64,000 nucleotides of DNA from Branchinecta lynchi. Its lineage: Eukaryota > Arthropoda > Branchiopoda > Anostraca > Branchinectidae. Position numbers and translations under genes: made by a program. Below the pieces are notes generated by a model that did not search any database, was not told where the DNA came from, and was given only the letters and a program-made list of their open reading frames with translations. Positions 1-10,633 of this stretch are shown here, piece by piece. The stretch covers positions 7,312,046 through 7,376,045 of the forward strand of contig JAKZAP010000016.1 of assembly GCA_023053575.1 (NCBI GenBank). The letters are read 5' to 3'. How positions within the stretch are numbered: the stretch's first letter is position 1; each line of letters opens with the position of its first letter.

Positions 1-1220
1 GCTAACAGCTAACTGGATCAGCTATTTTTGCAAAAAAAATTAATCTGAAAATAATCAGTTCTAATATTTCCTGAAATTTTCAAATATTTTTGTTTTCCAA
101 ATTGTGGATTCAAATGATCGAGCAGCAAGGTAAAGCCCTGCTGACAAAAGTGTTCTTAACTTTGAACCAACAGGTGTCAGGAAGTGAAACCTCCATCTTA
201 AAGGTAATCAAGAACTTTTAGAGGACAACATGCCTACTTGAGTCAGTCTAAGTGGTCCAAGTGACACCGCCCCAGCCGTGAAGAGGGGAAGTCATGATCT
301 GAAGCTCTTTGAAAAGAAGAAAGTGCCTGGTATGAATATTGTCTAGTATGAGTTTTAGAGTTTTCTTCAGTGACCATTCACTGTTGGCAGACATTCAAAT
401 AAGCAAACCACTGTAATTGAAACTACAAACCACCCACTGTAACTGTGAAAGGCTTTTTTTAGACCATGCTACTGAGTACTAATCAATCTTGGCACAGCTG
501 GCTTCAATCCATTTTTATCTGTTAGGGATCAATCCTTGGTCTGCCATTTCTTACGTACTCAACAGCACCTATATTTGTTGACTGAATGTGAATCTGAAAA
601 GGAATAAAAATGAAGACTTTTTTTCACTTTGTCAAAGTGAAATTTTAAACAGGAGGTGTACCTGACCTCTGTTTACACTACCTCCAATGTTGCCGCGAAA
701 ATGTTAAAATGAAATGTACATACAGTCCTGACAGTCAAGAGGCAAAATATGACTTTTATCAACAGTCAATCAGTCAAGTGTCCAAAAATATTCAAATTCT
801 GTGCCTTTTCTTTGTTTTGAAGCTCCTTTGAAAAGGGATTTCTGACTATTGACTTTGGTAAAAAACATGTTCAACTAGAAATGTTGAAGCAATATTTATT
901 TATCCAATACGTAAACTATTCAATTAGCTTCAATCAAGTATGTTTGCCATATCTGTTAGTTAAGACAAAAGGTAGTTACCAAACCTTTAATTTCAATCGG
1001 GTTTTGTAGCAAAATATTTCTGTCAGAAAGCAGAAAGAGGCTGATTTTCGAAATTTTGGCATGTGGAACATAGTTTCAATATCAGTTGATACTGTGCAAA
1101 AATCTTGCCTTCTAGCAGAGAAGTAGACATAAATCAAATCTGTAAGCATTGAGTCTGACTGAGTCTGAGAAGAGGTCAAGTGAAGCACTGGTTTCATAGA
1201 CAAAAGGACTGATCTATGAA
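1..1220. other. Intergenic, nothing recognised
   Basis: AT-rich single-copy-looking sequence. I see no protein similarity in any frame, no RNA gene and no clear repeat. The only open frame (976-1203, minus) has low-complexity composition and resembles no family. Confidence 0.5.
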
Positions 1221-1420
1221 TAAGTATTCCTTCAGCCCAAGCTGACCAAAACCTGACTGAGAATCATGTTTGACAGTACATAAACGGATACGTCGGCTGA
1301 ATTTTATTGGAGCTAAGTTATATCTCAGCCCTTCTTGGCAAGGGTCCTCTTCTTGTCAAGAAGGGCCGAAATATAGCTCCAATAAATTCAGCTGACGTGT
1401 CTATTTTGCACTATCAAATT
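1221..1420. mobile_element. Penelope-like element terminal remnant (inverted repeat)
   Basis: This shares the TTCAGCCCAAGCTGAC leader and the GTCAGCTGAATTTTATTGGA arm with elements at 27.7 and 46.2 kb. The arm recurs inverted on the right (about 1365-1420), with the centre formed by a CCCTTCTTG/CAAGAAGGG palindrome. The assignment to Penelope rests on the 27.7-kb copy, which still encodes an endonuclease tail. The right arm keeps the 3' half of a hammerhead-like motif (GGGCCGAAATATAGCTCC) but the 5' half is lost. No clear TSD is visible here. Confidence 0.6.
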
Positions 1421-1950
1421 GTCTACATTTTCACCAGCAGTCCCTACTTTTATTTTGGATCCCAGTAAGCAGCCAGTAAGACATTCTCATCATAAATGTT
1501 TCTAAAAATCTTGATCATAAATGCAAGCTTTAGGTACAAAAAATTGACCATTAAACAGACAACAAATTTTACAAGCCACCTTATTGTCCTGCCTCGAAAT
1601 TGTAGCTATCGCAATAGTTAGGGACTCACAATAGTTGCTAGACGCAGACCTTGCCTGGACCTTGCTTGACGTCAGTCAGTTCAGTCGGTAAAGTGAGGAG
1701 TCAACAACCGTCAATATCCGAACAAACTGTGGTTTCAAAGACCGTATTACTAAACACCAGCTTACAATCTTACTAAAGAATACCCTTGTCGCTCTTCTAC
1801 CAAATCCCAGAAACGCCACCAAAGTAAACGTTGTTGATTAGTCTACATATGATTTGCATCAATTTTGAGGATTCGCTTGGATGACGTTTCTTGTCCTTCA
1901 GAAGGTTCACTGGCTAGAGTGTTTCAGATATAGAGAATACTCTAGAAGAT
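1421..1950. other. Intergenic, nothing recognised
   Basis: No coding similarity, RNA gene or repeat identified. Confidence 0.4.
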
Positions 1951-2370
1951 CAAAGGCATATTCTCGCCGTTCCCCGAGGACTCCTCGGGGAATCAAAGGG
2001 AACGGCGAGAATAGAGGGAGTCACTCCACGCGGACTCCTTGGACAGAAACAGCGAGAACACGGGGAATGCTTCCAGCATGGATTTTGTTCGAAAAATAGA
2101 TATGCAGTTGACGAAATTAGTCTGGAGCCACTTCATTTTTGATTTTGTTTATTCTGATTATTTTTAATTAATTTTACATTGCACCAACACCAGCAAAAAT
2201 TGATTCCCCTTCGAATCTGAAAGGGAGTCCTTTCTGATGATGGTGATAATAATAATAATTCCTTTATTCTCCATAATAGCATAAGAAACACGCTAGCTTC
2301 GGATAGTCAATTACATGTTAATATACTTATTTTCAACACACTTAAAAAAAAAAAAAAAAAAAAAACAGCC

Positions 2371-3659
2371 TCAGGAATTAAAGTTACGTACAAAATAAGG
2401 TACAAATGAAGACAAGTACCGGTCAGTCGAATTTACAGGTGGCAGGCTTAGCTTTTGAAGACCGATTGACCGTGTAAACTGCCTAGTACAGGACTTCGGT
2501 CGTAAATCTGACACATATTCAGGCAAAATATCTCTGTGAGTTTCAGACGACAGACATTTGAACCCAAATTTCATCGTCAGGGCATGTCTTCTTTCTTTAA
2601 GGGTCGGTAGACATAATACACTAAGACTATCTTCATATGAAACATACTGGGCCCCTAAAATGATTTTGCACGCTCGCTTTTGGATACCCTCGAGCTTATC
2701 ACTCAGAGTCGAGGTGAGGCCAGGGTGCCACACCGGACAAGCGTATTCCGCATTTGGCCTAATGTAAGTGCAGAAAATAGACCTCAGTTGCTTGGGAGGA
2801 ATCGCGAATCGACGTAACGCGGCAAACGACCGTAATAACAGAGCGCATTTCTGAACTATGGCCATGACGTGGGATTGCCATTTCAGGTCGCTCTCAACTG
2901 TAACGCCAAGGATTTTAACCTTGTCCTGAACAGTGAGGCCGATATCTTCAACAGGTGGCAATTCACGCTTTAAAAACGACACTCTCATTACAACACTTTT
3001 AGGTAGGCTTACTGTTAACTTAACATCATCAAGGTCACGCGTCAGTGTAGAAAATATCTGTGAGAGTGGAGGCTGGGTCGACTGTGACGATAAAATTCGT
3101 AGCGCGAGACTGGACAGGTCGTCAGCGAACTTATAACGATTCAACAGACTTTTTAAAACTCGATTAAAAACTATAAGAAAAAGAATTGGTCCAAGCTTCG
3201 TCCCCTGAGGCGTGCCGCAAAAAATTTGGAGAAAGGACGAAACCCGACGATCTTTATCCAACATAACGCACTGTTGCCGACCCGTTAAGAAGCTAGCTAT
3301 CATCCGGATTAAAAATTGTCGAGCGCCCATAGTTCTAGCTTCTTGTAAGGTGATTTCGTGGTCAAGACTGTCAAAGGCCTTGACTATGTCGCTTAGTATA
3401 ATTTCGGCATAAGCATCATCGACTTCGAGATGCTTATGCACTTCATCAAGTAATCGGATCAGATAGTGTGTAGTACTATAGTCTGGACGAAAACCGAATT
3501 GGCGAGGGTCAATGTTAGGCTCAATATCCTCCCACAATAACTCAAAAATAAAACTTTCTAAAACCTTCGACAAAATAGGCGTTTTAGAAATCGGTCGAAG
3601 GTCATTTACAGATTGCGGTTTTTTCCCTTTAGGTATGGGCGTGACATAAGCGCTCTTAA
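2371..3659 (-). pseudogene. LINE ORF2, reverse transcriptase part
   Basis: Encodes the RT palm and thumb and the C-terminal region of a non-LTR retrotransposon. In order: TPIPKGKKPQSVNDLRPIS (finger motif), FGFRPDYSTTHYLI, the motif A region DIVKAFDSLDH with the metal-binding Asp, GTPQGTKLGPILF, and the catalytic motif YKFADDLSSL. The tail has the ILGVTVESDLKWQSHV and AEYACPVWHPGLT blocks and ends at the TAG or equivalent stop near 2371, just before a T-rich tract. It is open for more than 420 codons, which suggests a fairly young insertion. The reading enters from the endonuclease half but is interrupted at 3660 by the TTAA element; the first Met of the open frame lies inside that insert and is not a real start. 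Confidence 0.9.
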
Positions 3660-4329
3660 AGTTCAATGGGCACATCAAACTATCCCAATCCCACTGTGTA
3701 ACAACCTAGGAACAATGCTTACCCCCTAGATCAGCAGCTTTTTCAACAGTTTCCTCTCTGTGATATTTCAAAGCGTAATTTTTTGGGCCAGTACATGCTC
3801 AATTTTCTAGCTTGGACAAAGATGAAAGTGATGTTTCTTGAAATACCTAGTAGATCTTTATTTTATGCATAACTCAGCTTGTATAATTCAGATTTGAATA
3901 GGTTATTTGTTTTTTAATTATTATTGTAGCTATTTTATTTTTTATAAGCTTACTGCATATTCTGGTACATTTTATAAAGCAAGCTAATCAAGCTTCGCAA
4001 CACTATTCCACAAAGAAAAACTTTTAATAGGCACTTTAAGCCATGGAAGTTCTGTTGAAACACTAGAACAATCACTTAAACTGCATCTGCGGCTTGACTT
4101 TGGTGACATCTCAAATATATCCTTTTCTATCAAGCATTGCTGGGAGTTTTTGAATTTCCTGCCACGATATCCCAGCTCCTAAGATTTGGATCGCCGAAAT
4201 GCCAGAGAGGTAAAGACAAGGGATAACAAGAAAACGGCCGATTTTCGTAGCGCCTTCTAAAGGAACTCGGAAATGTTTATTTGTGAAGCATTTAATACAA
4301 AGTAAAGCATTAGAAGTGTCCATTGTGCT
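3660..4329. mobile_element. piggyBac-like MITE (TTAA target), copy 1
   Basis: A 670-bp noncoding insertion inside the LINE RT sequence, flanked on both sides by TTAA (3656-3659 and 4330-4333). The terminal inverted repeats are AGTTCAATGGGCAC and AGCACAATGGACAC, 11 of 14 identical. Removing the insert with one TTAA restores the expected Cys-Phe-Lys-Ser-Ala reading of the RT, which proves the boundaries. TTAA duplication is the hallmark of the piggyBac superfamily; no transposase is encoded. A second copy in opposite orientation is at 13197-13863. Confidence 0.88.
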
Positions 4330-4353
4330 TTAAAACATTCCGGAAAAACGCCA

Positions 4354-5127
4354 TCAATAAAACACTGATAAAACAGGGCTAAGCTCACTCGCACATTCCA
4401 CGATAAGCTCAGTAGGAATCTCACTCGGGTAGGATGCTTTCCGAGGATCAAGGTTACGGATTTTCTTTTCGACTGCACCGATCTCGAGAATGGGTATTTC
4501 AGACACTGAGGGCAGATCGGGCATCACACTAAGGGGAGGATGGACTCTACAAATGGCAACAAAATGGTCATTAATAAGGTCAGCACTTACAGGCTCCCCA
4601 GCTTGATCATAAACAACCACAGGTTTTTGCTGTCTACCCATTATTTCTTGCACTTTCTTATGGAACGTGCGAGGGTCCGAGTTAGCAAGCTTGGCGACAG
4701 TAAAAATACCATACTCTTTCCGCGCTTTGCGAGTCAAGGTCACTATTCTATTTCGAAGCCGTTTTGCTTCGTCTAGCATACCCCAAGCATAAAAACAATC
4801 ACGTTCCACCATGAGTTGTTCCATCTCCTTTGTCACCCATGGCTTGCTTTGGGGCTTAATCACTTTCCTCTTTTCAGGAAACACTTCTCTGTATTTATCA
4901 TAGAGCTCTTCGGTCAGAGACGAGGTCATGGAGTTGCCGTCAGTAAGGCAAAGGACGTTACACCAGTTTTTGTTTTTCAACCACTCTTTGTACACAGTTA
5001 CCTGGTTGGGAGTAAATGGCCGGTAGACAACCGTTCGTTTCTCTCTAACTGGTGCTTTTTCACTCGGTTCCCAAATAATGGTTAAGTGATCACTGAGACC
5101 GATGGGGGGGGACACTGTATGGGGCAT
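4354..5127 (-). pseudogene. LINE ORF2, end of endonuclease to start of RT
   Basis: Continues the endonuclease reading in another frame. The segment GLSDHLTIIWEP carries the SDH motif, whose His is the last catalytic residue of APE-type endonucleases. A linker follows with KPWVTKEMEQLMVERD and RKARKEYGIFTVAKLANSDP, typical of LINE sequence between endonuclease and RT, then LRNLDPRKAS-like sequence (seen as RNLDPRKASYPSEIPTELI). The frame breaks near 4375: the sequence continues as ALFYQCFIDGVFPECFK in a different frame. AGCCCTGTTTT at the break suggests loss of one copy of an 11-bp direct repeat (inference). Confidence 0.85.
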
Positions 5128-5917
5128 CGTAAAAGTCTGAGATGTTCGTAAATATTAGGTCTAACGTTTTGCTGTCACGTGTTTTCACTTTCACGATTTG
5201 ACAGAGCGATAATGTATCCGCTATCCACGACGGTCTGAGATCGTTAAAGTCACCAAGAACTGTTATTGCAGCGTAGGGATACTGGGAACGTATCGAGTCG
5301 ACACATAGCTGCAAATACGTCACTAGGTCTTTCCGGAATGGACCCCTGGGTGGATAGTATAATACACCAAACACCATTGAAGATACCTCCTTCGGTAGGT
5401 ACTTTGGTCTGGTCCATACCCACAGAATCTCAAACTCAGGATTCCGAGGAACTTTAGTGTTCAGTTGGCGGTTGGGGATTGATGAACGGCAGAGCAGACC
5501 AACCCCACCTCCATGACTCACAGGGTTTCCATCTTTGTCAAGTCTTGGTAACATGCACACATCATAACCCGAAACGTCGACTAGAGACTCAGTCGCGGAC
5601 CAAGTCTCAGACAGGCATGCAACATCAACTGAGTGTTTCCTCAGTGTTAGATCAAGTTCTTCAAGTTTATTTGCGAGAGATCTCACATTTGAGAGGAGAA
5701 CTTTCGGAAATGGGTTTGAGGAACACTTTCTCTTTACCTCGCGGTTTAGAAGTTGCCTACATGGGACGACTGTAGCATCAGGGGTAGGAACCTGTTCGTA
5801 ATCGGTATCGGGTGTTGGTATATTGCGTTGGGAGGTGGTGGGTGTTGGTAAACTGCGTAGGGGGGTGGTGGGATTGCTGCAAGCTGGTGCTGGTTGCGAA
5901 CAGAGGTTCCAGTCCAA
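5090..5917 (-). pseudogene. LINE ORF2 start, APE-type endonuclease
   Basis: Start of ORF2. After a proline-rich lead, the endonuclease begins at KVLLSNVRSLANKLEEL (catalytic Asn), followed by CLSETW (metal-binding Glu), GGGVGLLCRSSI, VLGDFND (Asp/Asn pair) and TLDLIFTN. The final SDH motif is out of frame at 5090-5127 because of a length change in the C8 run at 5104-5110. The open frame overlaps the end of ORF1 by about 170 bp in another frame, so ORF2 translation would have to start inside ORF1 or by frameshifting; the true start Met is uncertain. Confidence 0.88.
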
Positions 5918-7146
5918 TTCATGGGGGGGTGAGGTAACCAGGCTCGCTGGGATGGAGCTGGGGTGGCTACGCTCAAGGGAGGAGGGGGAGGCCTCCGAAT
6001 TTTCAGATGCAGAAGCGGGATTGGAGGTCTTCCCCGAGTTACTGCTCGGAGGAGTGACCCGTTTTTTGGCTGTTGATTCCGGGTCTTTTCTGGGGTTGCT
6101 CGACGGAACGTCCTGTCCTTGTTTCGAGACTTAGTGAGCCTAACACGGAAAGGCAGATGGAGGTTGGAGCAGCTTGAGTTAAAACAGAGGCCACAGGCGT
6201 ATTTGCGACACAACGATCTGTGAGGTAGGATGCATGCCTCGTCACTACATTGTCTATTAAAATAGTCGGCACAAATATGCAGGTAAGTGCACTCGCTCCT
6301 TGTGCATTTGCCGCGCAAGTAGTACTTGCAGACAAATTTACCTTTTCGGACCGCTTCGTTTTCAATGACCTCGCCTGATTCGGAATCGACACTTCCTGAT
6401 GGGATAGTATCTGGGGAATCGGTATGCACTGCGTCATTGGCCGTACCACAGTTAGTCCGTCTGTTTTGTCCCATAAAGTCAGTTCCTGATCTCGCCTTAC
6501 TTCGGCAGTTATTACACGCAAATAGAAAAGCATGGCTAGAGGGCTTTAGCATTGCCAGCACCAGCTCCGCGTCTATTGCGGCGCAAGCGGCATGTTGCCA
6601 CTTACAGCAAAAATGGCACTCGAAAGCTGGACTGCCCTCGGTGGAAGTATTGCAAGAGAGGCAGGGCTGGCTCACGGAAACACAGTTGCTGGAACGTTCA
6701 GTAACTCTAGTCGTCACCGTCGCTGACACTGGTGCTACATCAGAGACAGGGCTTGGTAACACTAGGTTATCAACTTCAGAAACTTTCACAGAATTGCTTG
6801 CCGAGACCGTAGGCTTGGGCGTTGCGTTAACACCTTTTGGACTTGCCACCGCTTTCGTGGGTGATCCAGCTTTGGGCGGGTTCGTTGCGGCTTGGGCATT
6901 GGACGTTGCGTTAACACCTTTTGGACTTGCCATCGCTTTCGTTAGTGATCCAGCTTTGGGCGAGTTCACTACTAAGGTCACGTCCCTCGGTCGGCATGCC
7001 GGGCAGATATATGACTTTTCTAGTCCTGGCGAGTATTTTGTCTTTCCACAGGTAAAGTGGAGCCATTTATTGCACTTCGTGCAGGCAACGCCACCTGTCT
7101 TACTGGTCAACTTCTTCGAGCACACAGGGCAACACTCAGTTGTCAT
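5746..7146 (-). CDS. LINE ORF1 protein with two PHD-like and three CCCH zinc fingers
   Basis: 466 residues, intact. The N-terminal 50 residues form a PHD finger (CPVCSKK...CTKCNKWLHFTC...CPAC, the C4HC3 pattern). Residues about 65-115 contain a duplicated Ala/Pro/Lys/Thr-rich segment (SPKAGSLTKAMASPKG and PPKAGSPTKAVASPKG). A second C4HC3 finger follows at about 155-225 (CLSCNTS...CHFCCKWQHAAC...CNNC). Residues about 275-340 hold three tandem CX7CX4CX3H fingers: CKYYLRGKCTRSECTYLH, CADYFNRQCSDEACILPH and CRKYACGLCFNSSCSNLH. The last 110 residues are proline-rich. PHD fingers are known in CR1-type ORF1 proteins; the CCCH trio suggests RNA binding, as expected for an RNP-forming ORF1p (inference). 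The antisense 281-codon frame over this region is a shadow. Confidence 0.88.
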   Translation of the reverse strand: MTTECCPVCSKKLTSKTGGVACTKCNKWLHFTCGKTKYSPGLEKSYICPACRPRDVTLVVNSPKAGSLTKAMASPKGVNATSNAQAATNPPKAGSPTKAVASPKGVNATPKPTVSASNSVKVSEVDNLVLPSPVSDVAPVSATVTTRVTERSSNCVSVSQPCLSCNTSTEGSPAFECHFCCKWQHAACAAIDAELVLAMLKPSSHAFLFACNNCRSKARSGTDFMGQNRRTNCGTANDAVHTDSPDTIPSGSVDSESGEVIENEAVRKGKFVCKYYLRGKCTRSECTYLHICADYFNRQCSDEACILPHRSLCRKYACGLCFNSSCSNLHLPFRVRLTKSRNKDRTFRRATPEKTRNQQPKNGSLLRAVTRGRPPIPLLHLKIRRPPPPPLSVATPAPSQRAWLPHPPMNWTGTSVRNQHQLAAIPPPPYAVYQHPPPPNAIYQHPIPITNRFLPLMLQSSHVGNF

Positions 7147-7496
7147 AATAGATGGCGCTGCTCTGCTGTGAGATGGAACGGGCTAGGTGACGCTAGCAGT
7201 TTCGCAAAATTCAGCTCAAATTTTCATCAAATGTTCAATTGTTCGTCTCGAATTTGTGCTAACACATTGAAAACTGTTCCCAGGAGGATCGTCACGACAG
7301 TCTTTTAGATCACCTCCATTACTGGTTCGTTTGTATTTCAACTCATAATTCCACAATTGAAAACTAGTGGGTTTATAGCAGTCTTTTAGATCACCTCCAT
7401 TACTGGTTCGTTTGTATTTCAACTCATAATTCCACAATTGAAAACTAGTGGGTTTATAGTATCGACCACTGAAGCCCTACAAGCCCTATAAGCGAG
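7147..7496 (-). repeat. LINE 5' leader with tandem repeat
   Basis: Upstream of ORF1 the sequence holds two copies of an 80-bp unit (about 7301-7380 and 7381-7459), recognisable by GATCACCTCCATTACTGGTT. Tandem repeats in a 5' UTR are common in LINEs, where they can act as promoter units; that role is inferred here. Confidence 0.7.
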
Positions 7497-7624
7497 TGAT
7501 GATAATCAGAGCATTCCCCGTCCGTGGGGACTCGCGAGAATACGGGGAGTAAGTCCCCGGGACAAACAAAAACGCGGGGACTCCTCAAGTGGAGTCCGCG
7601 GGGAACGGCGAGAGTACGCCTCAA

Positions 7625-8077
7625 GTCAGAAACCCGCCAGTGAGTAAACCCACGAAGAATTAGTCTTCAAGAGCATCAATAAACAATCTTACTGAACAAA
7701 AATAAAAAATTCGTAAGCATTGTAAGACAAAACACAGGTATTGCCGGAGCCTGAAAGGCGGTTTCAAACAGATACAGTTTAAGAATCGAGCCTTAACTTA
7801 ACAGGTTTTCGTAACACTGAAAAGTTGAAGGCGATTTTCTGAGTAGCTTTCCAGCAGATTCTCTTTGCGCTCCTCTCCCTGGAAAGTGACTACTCCTGCA
7901 ACATTTGGAAACTCATCGCTTTTCTACACGACATTTAAGTCTATATTCAAAGACGGATTATTACTCCAGTAATTAGCTTCTGTTGATCAAAGCAGCCCTC
8001 TCTTGTGGTTCACCAGTCCGGACTCGTACCAGCCAAGATTTTCGGCACTAGGCTATTCTCCTCTATCCTACGACACC
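7625..8077. other. Intergenic, nothing recognised
   Basis: No coding similarity or repeat recognised. Confidence 0.4.
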
Positions 8078-8079
8078 AA

Positions 8080-9019
8080 CAAGACCAAAGGTTTTGATGG
8101 GATCCCAAAAATCTTTTTTTTGATCCAGACAATTGGGTCTTGTCTTCGCCAGGCTAATCATCTGAGAAAATCAAGTTCAGATATACCTCTACAAGCCGTA
8201 TCTATTTTGATGATACTGACCGAAACGTCTTGCTTTACTTCTGCCAAATTCGGTTTCGGCCGAATTCCGAGCGAACTGCTTGTTTAGCAAACGAATTCAG
8301 CATATCTCCTCATCCCTATAAAGAATATTCTTATATAACTTTAACTTGTACACATTTTTCTGGTTTCAACCGAATTCCGGACGGATTGTATGTCCGGGTA
8401 AAAAATGATTGTCATATATAGACACCGCGCCTCTTCTTACCCCTAAGTCTGTCATCTAATGAACTTCAAATAAAACTTTTGCTTTTAAAAAATTTTCCGG
8501 TTTTCGTCGGATTCCGGGCGAACTAATTATCCGGGTAGAAAACGCTTTCCACATTAGTGTTCAGCATGTCTTCTTACCAACTAATTGTCCAGGCAGAAAA
8601 TGCTTTTCACATAACTATTCAGCATGTCTTCTTATTCCTAAACCGAACGTTTAATCAACTTCAAATAAAACTTTTACTTTTGACAAACTTTCCAGTTTTT
8701 GCCCGATTCCGGACGAACTACTTGTCCGGCGAATGGTTTTCATATTCATCTTTAGCATGTCTTCTTACCCTATAATCAACTATCACATTAGCTGGTTTAA
8801 AAATACTTTGTTTGCCCCTTAATTTGAACCCCCACCCCTAAATGTAGGGCTACAGAGCCCATCTACGAACTTGACCTTACCCTTGACCCAAAGAATCCTC
8901 ACACCAAGTTGCAGCAAAATACCTCATTCTCTTCGAGAGTTATCGTGCTGACAGACAGACGAACAACGTTTGCGATGTCATAATAGGTATCCCTCCCCTC
9001 ACGTTTTGGGATTCCAAAA
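8080..9019 (+). mobile_element. GGGATCCC composite element (137-bp monomers), copy 1
   Basis: The left end is CAAGACCAAAGGTTTTGATG followed by GGATCCCAAAAA; the right end is CACGTTTTGGGATTCCAAAA. Between them lie diverged monomers marked by TTTCCGGTTTTGGCCGGATT and TTCAGCATGTCTTCTTACCC, then a conserved tail with CTTCGAGAGTTATCGTGCT and a GACAGACG-type tract. There is no open reading frame. Relatives are at 25.7, 34.0, 39.9, 44.7, 48.4 and 51.2 kb in both orientations. The superfamily is unknown. Confidence 0.8.
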
Positions 9020-9552
9020 CCACCTTCTGAGAGAACAGAAATTAAACGAAAAGAGACGTTCAAAATATTCGCAAGGATGAACTCGTTAAGCCCTACAAGC
9101 TAATAGTGTAATTGCTAATTTATTCACTGATGACGCATTTTGTTCATGGAAGGAATTTAAGAAACCCGACATCACCGACTGTATTTAGAGGACGAGCAAA
9201 TGGATTGGAAACCTGCACGTATGATGTGAAAGATTAACATAGGTGTTATCATGACATATAGGATGGGTTGGTTTCGAGCAGAAAAAGCATGTTCTTAGCA
9301 GTATATCTTATTGGACTATAATTTATTGCTTAAACATACTCCAGCGGTAGCAACGAATATAATGACTCAACTTGATTCAACTCCAATAAATAACAATTCC
9401 TGATAACAAGTATAGATGATGCAGCTACACCGGAAGAAATAGCGTTTCACCACACAGCACAATCGGCAGAGATGAAATAAAATAGCGTGCATTTGTTCTG
9501 AAGCACGTCACTTCAACTGACCTATCCGACGAATAAGCTCGTAAACACCTTA
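9020..9552. other. Intergenic, nothing recognised
   Basis: No feature identified. Confidence 0.4.
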
Positions 9553-9887
9553 GTTGCGTTTTTGCAGATACCATGGTATCTGATACCACGGTCTAAAGTC
9601 GTTTTTGCAGTTATCGTGGTATTTGATATTATCTGATATTCAGATACCACGATCCGGCCGTGGTAACTGATCGTGGTATCTGAAAAGTCATCTCATTTTC
9701 ATCAATTTTTGTCAAGTTGGTGAGAAAGAAGTTTAGCACTTAGTGATGTGACTGAATATCAGTTTTTTCCTTTGGGATGACTTCGGCAATCGTCATTTTT
9801 GCAGAGCAACCGTATATCAGATACCACGATTACTGCACAAAAGACTAATTGCAGATCCAATTACCGTGGTATCTGCAAAAACGCAAC
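9553..9887. mobile_element. GTTGCG palindromic MITE, copy 1
   Basis: 335 bp. The termini are GTTGCGTTTTTGCAGATACC and its inverse at 9868-9887. Inside, short palindromes built on GATACCACGGT/ACCGTGGTATC repeat several times, so single strands would form extended hairpins. Other copies are at 33106-33508, 41575-41947, a right half at 43801-43951 and a right half at 55140-55266. The 41.6-kb copy has TA on both sides, suggesting a Tc1/mariner-type origin. Confidence 0.85.
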
Positions 9888-9971
9888 TCTTATCTTTTAG
9901 GGAGATCACCGGGCAATAAAGACCTTGCTCCACCAAGCATGCTTGTTTTTCCCCCTTGTGACACGTTAGAT

Positions 9972-10310
9972 GCAACCTCTAGTCTCCGCTGTCGGTGCCA
10001 CAATAGCTGCGTTCTTTGTCAAGGAAGTTCTCACCGGTGGTCTCCGGTTTTTGCATCCACCGGTGACTACTCACCAGTCTTATAACCCGTCTTTGAACTA
10101 ACAAGTGTCCGGTTTTATCTCACCGGTGCGGACTAACAAGAACCTGCTCGGGAGCACGACTTTGGCGAGGAGTTAGCCAGTTTTCATCAACTCACCGGTG
10201 AAAAAAAAAGCGTTTTAAGAGAAGAACCGGACACTGGTGACTAAACATCAGAGACAGCCCGGAGTGCAACGAACGCAGCTAATAATCACTGAACAGAGGT
10301 CACCGGTAAA
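9972..10310. repeat. ACCGGTGA palindrome-rich foldback sequence
   Basis: TCACCGGTG or ACCGGTGA recurs about seven times in 300 bp. Outer arms ACCTCT...AGCTGCGTTC (from about 9977) match the inverse of 10270-10302, so the whole stretch can fold back. It is noncoding. It may be a degenerate foldback element; no TSD was found. Confidence 0.5.
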
Positions 10311-10633
10311 AGAGAGTCATCGTGTTTAAAGTTCAACTGAAAAGGCAGCGTATTTTTACATGCGTTATTTGAATACACTTAAATATTATGACTCGTCTCC
10401 GGGATTTTGTATGTTTTCACCCGGGCTCTAGTTAAAAAATCTCCCAGACACGGATTGCGTTTCACCAAAGACCTGCATTCTAGGGTTAAGATTACTAAGG
10501 TCGGAAAATTTACGCCTGTAGAAAGTTGGAAAGCTATGTTACGACATATCAGGAAAGGAATCTGTCATTTTTATTTTCTTTTCCGGCAACGGCTAACATT
10601 TGTAGTTGGTAAATACGTCCTTCATAAAATCCG
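10311..10633. other. Nothing recognised
   Basis: A 76-codon open frame (10407-10637, plus) lies here without any recognisable family; I regard it as chance. Confidence 0.35.

Larger units (their letters stand above)
2248..7496 (-). mobile_element. Full-length-looking CR1/L2-like non-LTR retrotransposon, inactivated
   Basis: About 5.25 kb reading right to left: 5' leader, ORF1 with PHD and CCCH fingers, then ORF2 with APE endonuclease and reverse transcriptase. It is flanked by GTGAT at 2243-2247 and 7497-7501, and its 3' end is an (ATT)n tail (2248-2262), as in CR1-type LINEs. The empty site is preserved in the relative at about 22985-23000 (GATGGTGATGATAATC). ORF2 has a frameshift in a C-run near 5104-5110, a second one near 4375, and a TTAA element in the RT coding sequence, so this copy cannot make a complete ORF2 protein. 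The clade is inferred from domain layout. Confidence 0.85.
1954..7621. mobile_element. Inverted-repeat (MITE-like) element split by a LINE
   Basis: The ends are AGGCATATTCTCGCCGTTCC on the left and, read inverted, AGGCGTACTCTCGCCGTTCC on the right. A 3-bp CAA lies on each side (1951-1953 and 7622-7624), a likely TSD. Without the LINE it is about 414 bp and noncoding. Its left end also holds an internal GTTCCCCGAGGACTCCTCGG palindrome. A relative lacking the LINE is at 22765-23123, so the LINE is the later event. Confidence 0.8.

Noticed and set aside
6326..7171. 281-codon plus-strand open frame
   Set aside because: It lies antisense to the LINE ORF1 coding sequence, which has clear zinc fingers; the plus frame has no domain and is a shadow.
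9972..10310. ACCGGTGA repeats as an operator or regulatory cluster
   Set aside because: Outer inverted arms suggest a foldback element; no adjacent promoter or gene supports a regulatory role.
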